NCBI RefSeq assembly: GCF_963576615.1
Contig: NC_088712.1
Coordinates: 25,759,870 to 25,823,869 of the forward strand
Reading direction: 5' to 3'
Source: Watersipora subatra
Taxonomy: Eukaryota; Bryozoa; Gymnolaemata; Cheilostomatida; Watersiporidae
Length of the DNA: 64,000 bases
Shown: positions 1 through 12,095 of the stretch, piece after piece
Numbering within the stretch: position 1 is the stretch's first letter
How the letters are laid out: the number at the start of each line of letters is the position of its first letter
Notes under the pieces: model-generated
Databases searched by the model: none
What the model was told of the DNA's origin: nothing
Seen by the model: only the letters and a program-made list of their open reading frames with translations
Made by a program: the position numbers and the translations under genes

Positions 1-499
1 CTGAGTCTTCGATAGGTATTTTTTAAATTCATTTATTTATTTTAAAAATGGCACTAACATTTTTCATTAATATTTTGAGGAGTTTTAAAAGATATCATAC
101 TACTGTTTTGAGGCTGTAATTACTCCCTTCTACGCATGTGCAAAAAGAACACTTTGTTAGAAGTTGAACGGTCTTTATGGAAAGCTGATCATCATGAACG
201 GATGCGATATTTGAAGCGCTATTAAAAAGATTTGTTTACAGGAAGATAACGACAGGTTTGAAAGTGAAGAAGGGAATTTTAGACCAAAAAATGTGAGGAA
301 GCCGATGAAAGTCAAAAAAAAAATCAACAAAATGAATGGGATTGCGAAAGTGAGACTGAAACGGCCGGCGTTGAAACGGCTAATAATGACGGATATCAAA
401 GAGGAGCTGATTTAAAACCAAAATAATTACATTTTGCTGACAGTCTGGCAGGAGTATAAGTTTGAATTTTTAAACAGGTAGGTGTTTTTTTATTATTCA
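1..499. other. unassigned left edge, possible decayed transposon 5' part
   Basis: No intact gene is seen. On the plus strand around 240-415 the broken frames read acidic stretches (for example FESEE, and CESETET in another frame). An acidic N-terminal region is common in piggyBac transposases and would fit the remnant that begins near 500, but frameshifts and stops prevent a firm call. I found no terminal inverted repeat here. Confidence 0.3.
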
Positions 500-1094
500 A
501 AGCTTTTTAAACATCGGTCACTATAAATATTATTTTGAACGAAACAAATAAATATGGCCTTCAAAAACATTGCGATGCGTCGGAGCCTGTTGATGATAAA
601 GATTTGGCGAGTTGTTTGTTTAGTTTTGCATTTAGGTATTCTCAAAAAGCCTACTATGCTGCCTTACTGGTCCACTGTGACATTCCTTTATTATCTACGC
701 TGATTTTTAATCAATTTAAAAATTGAAAGAAAATTAGAAGCAAGCTTACACTTTATTGACAATTTTGAAGACCCTACTGGCAATAACATGTTCAAGTTAG
801 AAAAAAATTTTGCCATGACATGCGACTGGTTCTATCCTGTTTTTCACTCTGATAAATTTATATCTGTAGATGAAAGCTTGCTGGCATGGGAAGGATGGCT
901 CAACTTCAGACAGTATATTCCATCTAACAGATCTAAATTTGGAATTAAGTTATTTGCTTTCCGTTGCTGTCTCTGGCTATGTGCACCAGTTGTCTGTATA
1001 CATTGTCGACGAGCAAGCTGAATGCACTGGCAGCGGAGTCACAAGTGGAATATATTTGTGCAAGTCATGTTTTGATCTTTACCATGCTAACTAA
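500..1094 (+). pseudogene. piggyBac-type transposase remnant
   Basis: This is a relic of a piggyBac (PGBD, DDE_Tnp_1_7) transposase, the enzyme that cuts and pastes TTAA-specific transposons. Three reading frames are needed. Positions 535-723 read ETNKYGLQK and a helical stretch typical of the domain start. Positions 722-950 read LHFIDNFEDP, then SVDESLLAWEG and RQYIPSNRSKFGIKLF, which match the family block around the first catalytic Asp (the D of VDE). From about 950 a third frame reads SGYVHQLSVYIVDE and then YLCKSCFDLYH followed by a stop at 1092-1094, like the Cys-rich C-terminal CxxC...CFxxYH end of the family. The region with the second and third catalytic Asp residues is missing, so the copy looks internally deleted and frameshifted. 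It cannot encode an active enzyme. The family call is secure; the subfamily is not. Confidence 0.85.
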
Positions 1095-4000
1095 ATTTAT
1101 TTACAAATGGTATTTTATTGTTTCCGCAAATGCTTCACTGCTTTGTATTGCTAGCATTTTTACATAAATTTGCTAATCTATTGTATTAGTTGTGCATTGG
1201 TGTGCTGTATTTGTTGCACACTTTCATTTTCAGAGCAGCGGTCTAATCAAAAAGTTCTGTTCTCATATTGTTTTGCAATCTAGTAGTCCATGATTTGCTG
1301 TTTCTGCTCATAATAAATGTTACTTCATGTTTTTTGCTGCTTCACCAAATGTGTGAATATAGGCTCACGACTTAATTCTTCTTGCACACAACCGGTTAAT
1401 GTTTGCTGCAGCACACATGAACCTGTGCATTGACTTTATATGCAAAACTTTTACATAGATCTATAGTCTCAAGAAATGCATAAAAACTAGAGCAAAAAAT
1501 CGTAACTGCATATAATTATATATGTCTAGCTGCCAAGTTTTTGCAAGCTGTGTGGAGGAAAAAATCTCATTCTGCAGGAAAATGTCTCAGCTTCCAGATG
1601 CATATTTATTCACAGTTTTGTGCCAATTTGCACAAAAGTTGGAGCAACCTTGTCGGGTGACTGTCTTGCGCTGCTTATGGACAAGGCGTCTTGAGCATTT
1701 CCAGTGGCGCTCCCGCTATACATTGGAGCTCATAACTCCACTTTCAATGCTCTTGGACGACTAATTTTTTTTAAATTGTTGTGAACATATAAATCCATGC
1801 AAGAATTATTTATACAACATTGCAAAATTGCTTTTAGTAAATATAAAAAACAATTGAAAATGACCGACAAAAATAAAAAAAACTCGTCGCTTCAACGAAT
1901 TGAGAGTTTTGCAGGAAAGCAAATGCAAGCTAGCTACATAAAAAAAATCAGCTTGTAGAGAAATTTCTCAGCATTCTTGTGCATGTTAATTTATGTATCT
2001 ACCTCAATTTTGATGAAAGTTGATGCAGTTTTTACGCAGTGGTATCGAAGGCTCAAATAACCATAGTAAATGCTCTGGTGCGCTGGGGGAATTCCAGCCG
2101 TAAGCCCGCGGTCACTAAAGAGTTAGTAAGAACTCTGCACCAGCTTCATGAAGCTAAAAAGTCATACATAATAGTTACATATATATGGAAAAAGAGACAA
2201 ACCAAAAAGCAGCAACACTTATTCAATACTAAGAATGATTAACAAAGCTGAGAATATTAACCAGCATAATGCGCAGTAGCACTGACATACATTTGCTGCT
2301 TGAATGGTATGTTTCCAACAAAAAAAGCGGGTTCACTTTTTTAAAAAGATTACTACTCCCTAACAAGCAAAATGATAACAAGCCACGGAACTACGAGTTA
2401 GCAACCTAGGCAGCTAAGTTGTACATGTAATCCAGATGAGTCTATTACGGTTTTTAGCAAGGCAAATAATTAACCAATATTTGAGTGTTCACCAAACTAA
2501 ATTTTCTTTAATGTGCCATTTTTAGCGGCACAAAGAAATCAAATTTTTGATGATCATTTGCACCGACTTGAGGCAGGTGGTAAGAGTGAAACAAACTAGA
2601 TTTGTTCGACTTAGTCAAAAGCGTATAAAAGTATTAGGCACAATTAGCCACATCAATACTTGTTACAGAAATATCTATCATACTAAGATAGAGTTTAAAA
2701 TCATTTCTATGAAAAGCCTGTTGCAGTGGCTTCTTTTTGTCCTGGGAACATTTAAAATCCTTTAATAGAAAATGCAAAACCTATATAAAATATACAGTAT
2801 AATATAAAATTAAAACTGGTAGCAAATTTATGTTAGCGATGACATATTTTTATTGTAGTTTTACATTAGCACTATTTGTTCTAAACAGTGTGGTAACTAC
2901 ATGATGTATTTAACAAACTAACGTCAACTCCTTTACTACGAAAGGAATTTCTTTACTGCGACATAAGTAATTAGTGACACCTAATTTCTAAAATGAGTCT
3001 GTATAAATGGTTATAACTTTAAACCACATGATCTATTAACAGTCTTTTTATAGCAAATTAATCAGTATAATAATACGTTAGTTGATGCCGCGAAAACTAT
3101 AAAAAATGTGTTGCAGAATGAGAGGGAACACTTTTCGTTCATTTGAAATTACCGTGAGGTGAGCATAAAACTCGAGTCAGATGATTCATGAATATTATTA
3201 GTTTACAATATATTATTACTGATAAAAATAATTACTCTCATCAGCACTATTACTCAATAAAATTACCCAGTCCATAGAACTAAAACTATTAAAAATTTGT
3301 GGCTGTTATGCCTCCGACATGACTGTCATTTCTAAGAAGAAATTGTCATAAAGCAAGTATTCGCAAAGCGAAACTACACTTGGGTTGTAAACATATTTTT
3401 ATTGGTTCAACATATACAAACAATTGCTTTTTTCATTCAGGTATATATACAGTAAAGTAATTTGTCAATTATTCACTAATCATAAACAATTTGGGTCATG
3501 ATCTCAGAAACCATGGTTAAATCAGTGGTTTGAGATTGGGAGTTATCTACACTACTATCAAAAGGAGTGAGTTCACAGCTATTTTGCAAAACAAAATTTT
3601 GATTTTACCTCAATTACAGCAGGTTTTATGGTCAATAAACTGAATGCATGTTCACCATTAATGCCAAAACATAGTTCCGAGAAAACAAGTGTTGAAGTTT
3701 GAGAAACAAAAACTAATGCACAATTGTGTTTACATTTCAAAATGTCATAGCAACCAATATCAATCAAGATGTTGTGATATTTATCTAGATTTCTGAATTT
3801 ATATCCAGAAAATTATGCTGAAGTTAAAAATCTAAACAGATTGTAGCTGGTTGTCATAGAAATAGCTGTATATCTAAAAAAAATGTATTACTTATTCAGT
3901 TAGTGCAGCTTTATAGTCGGATAACTCAACTTCATGGTTTGCGACTTGACCATGGTTTTTGAGATTGTGACCCATTCGTACAAAAGCTTGACAAAGCCAC

Positions 4001-4455
4001 ATCATGCAGCACTTGGTTATGCGAAAACACTTTGACTATCTTTACTGTCCTACTAGGTTCACAGTAGATCAGGAGTTGAACAATTTGATTCGCACTGAAA
4101 CAGCTTCGTCAAAAGAAAACAGAAGCAATCAGTGTAAAATCTGCTTTGTATTACTTTGACGTCATGCTTTGCTGTATTTGAGAATCATATTGTATACGTG
4201 TATAATTCAGAAAAAATCAGGACCAGAGGTTTCCAAGCTTTTAATATTAATCGAGCTAATTATTATTATAGCTAATTTAATTCTTAAATGATTAAAAAAA
4301 TAACTGAGACAATTTATGCGTAAATTATTGGTGAGCTTGCAACAAAACTTACATTACAGTTATTTAGTCTCAAACCATTTACTGTATCTTACTCTGCTGT
4401 GTTGTAAGTGCAAAATATGGGGAAAAGTGATCACAAGATCTTAAAAGATCAAAAG
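1095..4455. other. no recognisable gene
   Basis: AT-rich sequence with only short open frames (up to about 80 codons, several without an ATG). None resembles a family I know or has convincing splice context. The 3' end of the piggyBac relic should lie within the first few hundred bases, but I could not identify its terminal repeat. Confidence 0.5.
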
Positions 4456-4510
4456 CAAACAGTTAATCGCAGCCATCACAAAAACGTCATAGGTTGGAAT
4501 CCCTTTACGA
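4456..4510 (+). mobile_element. tRNA-like SINE head (copy 1)
   Basis: The segment has a B-box-like GGTTGGAATCC preceded by AGTTAATCGCAGCCATCA, which fits a tRNA-derived pol III promoter. The same ~50 bp occurs in reverse orientation at 5072-5124 with about 90% identity, showing that it is a dispersed repeat and not a single-copy tRNA gene. No cloverleaf acceptor stem is evident. Confidence 0.55.
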
Positions 4511-5071
4511 AACGGCTAAAATGGGGTGTAAGTTGCGCAGTGATGGCTTCTGTTTAAACTTTTTTGCAACCTCATTTGTCAAAATATTTTTACAAATTTA
4601 CCTCATGTATTCAATAAATCATGTCTATTGTCCTTAGGTGACTATTTCCTGATCATTGTAATGCTGTCACTTTGAGCACTGATATCTCAAAACCTCGCCT
4701 AAAAATTATTTTATTTTTTAACTTTAGTTCGAAGGAATGTATACCATCCTCTGATGACATGAGGAGCCTGTTGGTCACCTGCGATAGTCAAAGGATTCTG
4801 CAGAAATTGTTCATGCTTTTTGACAGGAATTATGGGTCACATGATCAAATTACGACAAAAAAATTACACCAAGCTGAAAAAATTGTAAAGTAGCGAGCAT
4901 TTATAATTGAGCATGTATATTTGATGAGAGCTTCCCGGTAGAACCCGAAGTGTTTGTCATAAACTAGTGCTACGAGACGTTTTATACCGAGGCTGTGATT
5001 GGCCTTTAATTTTACGTGATAACACTGCATGTCAGAACAATAACTACATTGAGTTGAGTACGTAATCAAAA

Positions 5072-5124
5072 TACAGGGATTCTAACCTACGATGTTTTCC
5101 TGATGGCTGCGATTAACTGTTCAT
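5072..5124 (-). mobile_element. tRNA-like SINE head (copy 2, inverted)
   Basis: On the minus strand it reads the same AGTTAATCGCAGCCATCA block followed by a B-box-like AGGTTAGAATCCC. With copy 1 it brackets about 560 bp in inverted orientation. The enclosed DNA has no recognisable gene. Confidence 0.55.
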
Positions 5125-5149
5125 TTTTGAGCTTTTAAGAGCTTGTAAT

Positions 5150-5260
5150 TACCATTCTACAAATTCTGCACCTACAACCCAGTAGAGTAAGACATGGTGA
5201 ATTTTTTGATACCAAATAACTGTAATGTAAATTTTGTTGCGAGTCGACCTTTAAATGCAA
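5150..5260 (+). repeat. dispersed repeat, copy 1 of 2
   Basis: About 90 bp starting ACCTACAACCCAGTAGAGT and containing AAATAACTGTAATGTAAATT is repeated in the same orientation at 8020-8112 (ACCTACAACACAACAAAGT...). Function and family are unknown. Confidence 0.6.
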
Positions 5261-5440
5261 CTGCATTTTGACAGCATGTTTATAAGCAGGCTTGATGTAA
5301 GAAACAGAGTAAGAGTCATACCACAAGTTCATGATTATTGTGGATCATGTCCACAAATTATTACTTCACTCTTCAATATGTTGAAAATGCTAAGACGGGT
5401 TAAAAATTTATTGATCTTGCTGGAAAATAGGAAATTTGAA

Positions 5441-5690
5441 TTGCCACTTGATGTTATAAAAAAATTGCTAAAAATATTTGATGACCAGAATTCACAATAG
5501 CACTTTTAATTGTATCATAGTTTGGAAAACACAATAAATTATTATTATTAAATAAGAAAATCTAATTGCCACTTGTTGTTATAAAAAAATGCTAAAAACA
5601 TTTGATGACCAGGATTCACAAGAGCACTTTTAATTGTATCATAGTTTGGAAAACATAATATTATTACATGAACAGAAAACTCCAGAATTT
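5441..5690 (+). repeat. 125-bp tandem duplication
   Basis: Two head-to-tail copies begin with TTGCCACTTG at 5441 and 5566 and both continue through AGCACTTTTAATTGTATC and TTTGGAAAACA. They are roughly 90% identical. An 81-codon open frame (5255-5497) ends inside the first unit but has no recognisable domain, and the second unit does not keep the frame, so I do not call it a gene. Confidence 0.8.
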
Positions 5691-8459
5691 AGGTGAGCAA
5701 GAGTGTTGCCTAAAACGGTTAATACAAGTTGTTTTTTAGTTATAGCTAAAAAGCCAGTGTGCCTGGTAGTGATATGGTAGCATCATTACCATATCGTTCT
5801 ATATAGAACAACGTAATACACTATTTATTAGAATACAACATATTTTGGTATACAAATCGCTATTCTCATAAATGTAATGGCTTTTGTTAAAGACCTAACT
5901 TTCACCAATGAATGAAGTGTGCCCTCAGGTTAGCATGGCCCCTATTTTTGAACCCGCCGCCTATGAGATTTTTTATATACACATCAATCAACAGAAAATT
6001 TTACATCTAAAAATGCGAACAAAAAGCTAAAAGTGTGTTGCAGTGTGAGCTCGGCCGTGTTCTCAGCCTCTTTTGCTAATAAAATAGGAAGCAATCAGTA
6101 ATCCATTAATCAATTAATCAATTAATCAGCTACTCACTAAAAAAGTGTTTTGTACGGAAAACTTTGTAAGAGCCATAGAACATTGATCTTGGCTAAACGC
6201 GTACGTTGTGCTGAGCTGCACTGCACAGCCTGTTGTATGCACTCAGTTAATGGACTACGTACAAACCTGCTTGTGTTTTAAAACGTTTCAATTCTGAGAA
6301 CCCAAATTAAACTCATTAAAAAAATCAGTCAAACTTTGCAAAAATGGTTAATATTTTTATATTAACATTTAAATATTAATATTTAATAATAATATTTTAA
6401 TAAACTTTATACTAAATTTATACATAGTTGAAATACTGTACATAAATATAAAAAACGGATAATTTGTACATACAACTTCATACATTAGTATTTTGCATCC
6501 TAACTATTGTTTTAGTTATTTTTTGATTGCCAGTGCTATGGTATTTTGGTTTAGCCAACTGCCCAATGTAATTAATGACTGCAGTCTCCAGAGCCAACTA
6601 TAATCATCAAAAGATCAAGACTAAAAAAACAAGGTCTCATAAACTCACCCTTTAGCTTTTTTAAAAACTTGTAGACCGATATGATTGGTTCTATGAGGAA
6701 ATGATCGAGAGACTATAGTTCGGTGTGGAGAGCTCATCTTTATTCTCCAGATCAAACAACTTCTACAAAAGTAAAATGTTTGTAACATAATATTAAGTAA
6801 GAAAGTTGATGACCAATTTATGCATTGAGCCTCTGACCACCTTTTATTTGGTATTTGCAGACATGTTGAAAGTGGGCTACCGTTAAACCTATATTTGAAT
6901 GCTAACTCTATTTTAATGGTACTGCTATTTGAGACCACTTAAAGCAATTGTTTGAAAAATTGAGGGCCATTTTTTATTGAAGGATGGGAGTAGGACTGAA
7001 AGATAGAGTGTTGTTGCATCAAAATAGATGCGTTATGGTATTTTTTGAGGTATTATTATCGCGTTTATCAAAAGTTAAAAAAAAAGTTTGGGGTATCGAT
7101 CAAGTCTAAAATAAATTAAAATTATACCGCAAAAAGGTTCACTTTATGCAAAGAAATTCAAAGCAACAGACAAATGGCAACAAGTGTTGAAACTAATGTG
7201 TTGAAAGGTCTATGCGAGGTCATTGAGTAAAAAGCTTATTAAGTGAACTAGTTAAGGATGACCTACCAGCTCTTGAAAATCAGGTTGGTTACGCATCCAA
7301 TGACTGGGAAGAAGCGTTGAACTAGCATTTGAGATCTGTTCATCATTGTAACATCTCTCAGGAAAGATGACTTTAATGACTACGTAGGCCTAAACAGATA
7401 ACAAACTACTGATCCACGACCAGTTGATATGTTGGTGGACATGCCGATCAATTTGATATAGGCATACATAAAGTGCTTGCCAACTGGAAAGCAATACATG
7501 AGCTGTTATGGATGAGCAGCTTTCAATGCAAGCAGCTGGGCAAATGGCTTTGTACTAGCCTTTGTTATGAAATATTACCCAAGCCTGTGTCAGTAGACAG
7601 CTCGCACCTCTGGTAGTTAAAGTGCTAAAATTTTCAAATAAATTAAGTAATTCCATGTCAATAAGATAATACCATAGTCGTTAAATATAAATATAAACTT
7701 GTAAAAATTCATGAATTGATGATATGTCAAGTTTTAACGCTTTGATCCTTGCCGATCTTATCAATGCGTGTCAGTAAACCTGGGCAATATTTTCAGCGAT
7801 CCAAAGAATAGTATAATGATATTTGATCAAACACTAGTAAAAAACCTACCACCGATGTCATCAAACAGAAAAAAATGGTATTTCACCATTGTTCGGGCTG
7901 AAACTATAAACTTTTGTACAATTTTAAAAACTCGTAAAAAGATTTACAGATCATATCCATCCAGCACACGCTCATCATCATTTCATGACTCAAAATATAC
8001 TGGAAAAATATAGTTAGTAAAATATTTTCCACCTACAACACAACAAAGTAAGACTTGGTTAATCTTTCCATACTAAATAACTGTAATATAAATTTTGATG
8101 CAAGTAAACCTTTAACTCTTTCACTACCACATTAAAATCTTACCGAATGAATATTCTGCCCAAATTAATGAACCAACTTTTTGAAAAGCTGATATACCGC
8201 TAGTAATTAAGCAATATCTCGAGAATAAAAGCAGATATCACTTTACTATAAAATGCATCCTATTCAAAACAAAATTTTCTACAAGATAATTACAAGGTGA
8301 TTTTTACTCTTGTACAATATCGAACGTTTTATTTGTGTTGAACGAACGCAGTGTGTTTTTCCTTGCTATGACGATAACGATCTGGTTTCACCGTTTTGAA
8401 AAATAATTAGAAATGGATTAGTTGAAACAAAAATTTTTTAAGTGCACGTGATTGGCAAC
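5691..8459. other. no recognisable gene
   Basis: AT-rich sequence. It contains a short run of repeated ATCA/ATTA tetramers near 6100-6128, the second copy of the 90-bp repeat (8020-8112) and a minus-strand open frame of 97 codons (6645-6938) with no recognisable domain. Nothing supports a functional gene. Confidence 0.5.
8020..8112 (+). repeat. dispersed repeat, copy 2 of 2
   Basis: Second copy of the sequence at 5150-5260, in the same orientation with several substitutions. Confidence 0.6.
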
Positions 8460-8742
8460 ACAATTGTTTCACTGGAGACAAATTTTGATTGGTCTAGCTA
8501 ATGTGTAGGCTTCGCAATGAAAAGAAAAGTGAAACCCTATTGATAAGCCGATATATCGTTTTACGGTCACTACATTTATCACCGCGATTTGTTGACAATA
8601 TTTAGCTAAAAATATTTACATTGATAGCAAGTAGTTAGCAACAAGGTTGTTTCACTGGAGACAAAATTTGATTAGTCTAGCTGTTCTATAGGCTTCATAA
8701 TTAAAAGAAAAGTGAAACCATATTGAAAAGCCGATATATGGC
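8460..8742 (+). repeat. ~100-bp flank duplication beside the minisatellite
   Basis: Positions 8463-8560 and 8646-8742 are two direct copies: both read TTTCACTGGAGACAAA, then a GTCTAGCT block, then AAAAGAAAAGTGAAACC and AAGCCGATATAT. The second copy runs straight into the 42-bp array. The first copy ends in a single array-like motif (AAGCCGATATATCG, then TTTTACGGTC) and may preserve the pre-expansion state. Confidence 0.75.
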
Positions 8743-9881
8743 TTACGGCCTGTACTTGAACTACCACTAAAGCTGATATATGGCTTACGGCCTGTACTTG
8801 AACTACCACTAAAGCTGATATATGGCTTACGGCCTGTACTTGAACTACCACTAAAGCTGATATATGGCTTACGGCCTGTACTTGAACTACCACTAAAGCT
8901 GATATATGGCTTACGGCCTGTACTTGAACTACCACTAAAGCCGATATATGGCTTACGGCCTGTACTTGAACTACCACTAAAGCTGATATATGGCTTACGG
9001 CCTGTACTTGAACTACCACTAAAGCCGATATATGGCTTACGGCCTGTACTTGAACTACCACTAAAGCTGATATATGGCTTACGGCCTGTACTTGAACTAC
9101 CACTAAAGCTGATATATGGCTTACGGCCTGTACTTGAACTACCACTAAAGCCGATATATGGCTTACGGCCTGTACTTGAACTACCACTAAAGCTGATATA
9201 TGGCTTACGGCCTGTACTTGAACTACCACTAAAGCCGATATATGGCTTACGGCCTGTACTTGAACTACCACTAAAGCCGATATATGGCTTACGGCCTGTA
9301 CTTGAACTACCACTAAAGCCGATATATGGCTTACGGCCTGTACTTGAACTACCACTAAAGCCGACATATGGCTTACGGCCTGTACTTGAACTACCACTAA
9401 AGCTGATATATGGCTTACGGCCTGTACTTGAACTACCACTAAAGCCGATATATGGCTTACGGCCTTTACTTGAACTACCACTAAAGCTGATATATGGCTT
9501 ACGGCCTGTACTTGAACTACCACTAAAGCTGATATATGGCTTACGGCCTGTACTTGAACTACCACTAAAGCCGATATATGGCTTACGGCCTGTACTTGAA
9601 CTACCACTAAAGCTGATATATGGCTTACGGCCTGTACTTGAACTACCACTAAAGCCGATATATGGCTTACGGCCTGTACTTGAACTACCACTAAAGCTGA
9701 TATATGGCTTACGGCCTGTACTTGAACTACCACTAAAGCCGATATATGGCTTACGGCCTGTACTTGAACTGCCACTAAAGCCGATATATGGCTTACGGCC
9801 TGTACTTGAACTACCACTAAAGCTGATATATGGCTTACGGCCTGTACTTGAACTACCACTAAAGCTGATATATCGGCTTAC
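8727..9881. repeat. 42-bp minisatellite, about 27 units
   Basis: Each unit starts AAGC(C/T)GATATATGGCTTACG and ends TGAACTACCACTA. I count 28 unit starts from 8727 to 9861, the last partial, differing almost only by one C/T transition at unit position 5. Rare private variants are GACATATGG near 9360, CCTTTACTT near 9465 and GAACTGCC near 9768. Because 42 is a multiple of three and the unit has no stop in two minus-strand frames, open frames of 421 and 395 codons run through it. The first reads repeats of SFSGSSSTGRKPYI, the second SALVVVQVQAVSHI. There is no splice or promoter context, so I regard these as repeat by-products. Confidence 0.97.
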
Positions 9882-9902
9882 AGTAGCGAAAGAGTTAAAA
9901 CC

Positions 9903-10921
9903 AGTCTTTATTTTCATTGGAGGGTCAGTGAATGTCTCAATAGCTTAAAACCTTCCAGTTAGCAAAACCAGAATACATTGAAATCAAGGCTCAGAGGCTA
10001 ACCATGAGACTAAACCATAAAAATACTCATTTTAATATTATCACCAGAACTATATTGAATGCAAATTTTGATTTTTTGTAATAACAGAGAAAAACTATTC
10101 CAAGTAGTAACTCTATGTTGTTATTATTGTTATATGAAACAATACCATTTTAAAGTTCTTGTTGGCATAAGTAACAGTAAAAAAAACAACAAGAAAGGCG
10201 CACAGCTAATGGCTAAGTCCTGGCAGTTGTTGTCTAAATTAGAGACCATATGAATGCAAACCTGGAAAGAAAATATGGAAAAAAGTTAGATCGTTTTATC
10301 TGGTCAGTACATACCTGCAATCAAGAGCAAGCCAGGCATTGTAGCATTATTACGAAACTCAATATCGGACTCTACAAGAAAAACGACAATTGATTAGCAT
10401 CCATTTATGTTGGCAAGTTAGACAGTACATCACCAGTTAGACAAAGACATGAGTAATGAGTGTAACCAGTGCCAGCATGTGGTTTACAGCGATTGATGAG
10501 ATTAGCTCTTTCTCTGAACTAAACAGCAAACAGGTATGAGATTACATAATGCCATACACTCAGCTATATACAAAGGGGTGTTTAAATAATGCTTCTTACT
10601 AGTTTAAGACCTTTATTTCTTGAACGGGGTTCTATGTTTGGCTCTGAAAGCTAAAGTTCGAGACAAAACGTGTCCTGCAAGACACCATAGAACTATCCTG
10701 CAAATTTTTGTCACTGAATTTTCTGATTCTACCTGCAAATTCGTTGCAAACTAGCATATTAATGTGTATACGAAGAGCTTCACGATTTTGCATGTACCTG
10801 TATCATGGTTCGTTAGACAATCTTCAACAAAATGTTTACAAACAAAAGCAAGGCTAAGTCAAAATAGTCATTTTCTCTCAAATAATATCTGCTACTGTGA
10901 ATGTTTACATAACCAGATAAA
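9903..10921 (+). repeat. segmental duplication D, copy 1
   Basis: This segment aligns collinearly with 14048-15175. Shared blocks include GTTGGCATAAGTAAC, GTTGTCTAAATTAGAGACCAT and AGCAAGCCAGGCATT, with about 80-85% identity by eye. After 10921 the alignment is broken by the element at 10922-12008 and resumes at about 12010-12095 (AATACGCTTCACAAAGC). No conserved reading frame is seen. Confidence 0.85.
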
Positions 10922-12008
10922 CTCATTCGCACCCATGCGCGAGTTAACGCAAGTTAACATGCGTATTTATAACATTGTCAGGCACTCAACGCGTGTTTAC
11001 TCGCGTCTGAAATTTACCAACTCCTTGCATCATTATTTTTTAGTTATAAAATAATACTTTTAATTTGCTATAAATAAAAACTTCTGGCCAATCAGACAAA
11101 CTTTAAAATATGCTTCTGTGACATCTCCGACAAAAGTTATAACCCGATTAGTACACCTATCTCAATATCTACCAAAACCGGAAATCATCATGCTGACTTG
11201 AAATTTTATCGTTTGTGATAATCTTTTTTCAACTTCAGCAGTAAATATGCAGATCAAAAAGTGGTAAGACACTGAAAGACTGCATAAATCAAATTAAAAC
11301 ATTATTTTTAATGTTTCAAAGTTTCTATTAACTTTTAATTTTGCCAATTTGAATCGTTATGCTCGAATAAAAATGCATTCTTCACGCTGCCAGCTGTAGT
11401 CAGACTAACGTTATCTTTCATTTTCGATAGGATCAGATTGGTTCTGAGAGCTGTCTATGATATCTGAAAAGTCAAGAACAGAGTTATTGAACATATTTTT
11501 ATTATTTGAAACATTTTCATGAAGTTTTATTGGTGTTATATTGGCATATAGATTTGCTATGCATTTGTTTGAAGAAAAAATTCAAAGTTTCTCGTTGGGA
11601 AAAATTTGAAGTTTCATGATTTTCGTGTTCGTGACTAACTACATCTGTATAAATAATCTTTATAACTATGTATTGTCTGTAATAAATAACTAATTTCAGT
11701 CAAACTTAGTATATTTTGCAATTTTTATGGTGCAAATCTAACTTTGTTTCAGCAAATGACATTTTTTGAAAATTGGAAATTTCCTAAAACTACCTTCTTT
11801 GATGCATGAATCTACATAAAAGGGATACGAGTTGTTTGTATGAATATAATATAATTTGAAAACGGAGATTTGGCTGGTTCTTGTGAAATTTAAATGAGTA
11901 AATTATCTTAAGTTTGTTTTTTGTAGTAGTAATTTGAATTACGGCAACTTTCCGAAAATCAGCGGTATCTGGGGCAAATCGCCTAAAAATTAGGCAGGTG
12001 CGAATGAA
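10922..12008. mobile_element. 1.09-kb non-autonomous TIR element, TTAA-type flanks
   Basis: The left end reads CTCATTCGCACC and the right end GGTGCGAATGAA, inverted repeats matching at 11 of 12 positions. The related segment at about 15090 lacks this DNA, so it is an insertion seen against an empty site. The flanks read TAAA on the left and TTAA on the right, and the empty site has TTAA, which suggests a TTAA target duplication with one mutation (piggyBac or Kolobok type). The termini do not match the usual piggyBac CCC start, so the superfamily is left open. Inside, 10930-11020 is rich in GCG/CGC and TTAAC motifs. There is no transposase frame. Confidence 0.7.
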
Positions 12009-12009
12009 T

Positions 12010-12095
12010 TAATATCATTCAATAAAATCAATAATATGTAAATCCGCGACAAAGAGTTTTTCTCATGTCATGCATATCTAATACGCTTCACAAAG
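12010..12095 (+). repeat. segmental duplication D, copy 1 continued
   Basis: Resumption of the alignment with 15095-15175 after the inserted element; shared block CTAATACGCTTCACAAAGC. Confidence 0.7.

Noticed and set aside
2032..2052. Resemblance of GCAGTGGTATC to a common cDNA-library adapter
   Set aside because: Only 11 bases match and the flanking sequence differs. Most likely chance.
4753..4759. Another CTGATGA, possible second hammerhead
   Set aside because: No GAAA box and no stem II or III pairing downstream.
6645..6938. 97-codon minus-strand frame
   Set aside because: Longest frame in its area, but no homology recognised, no start or splice context and AT-rich random-like composition.
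8652..9917. Minus-strand 421-codon frame (and an overlapping 395-codon frame) of 14-residue repeats
   Set aside because: Both are consequences of a stop-free 42-bp repeat unit. There is no promoter, splice or unique-domain support, and two frames are open at once.
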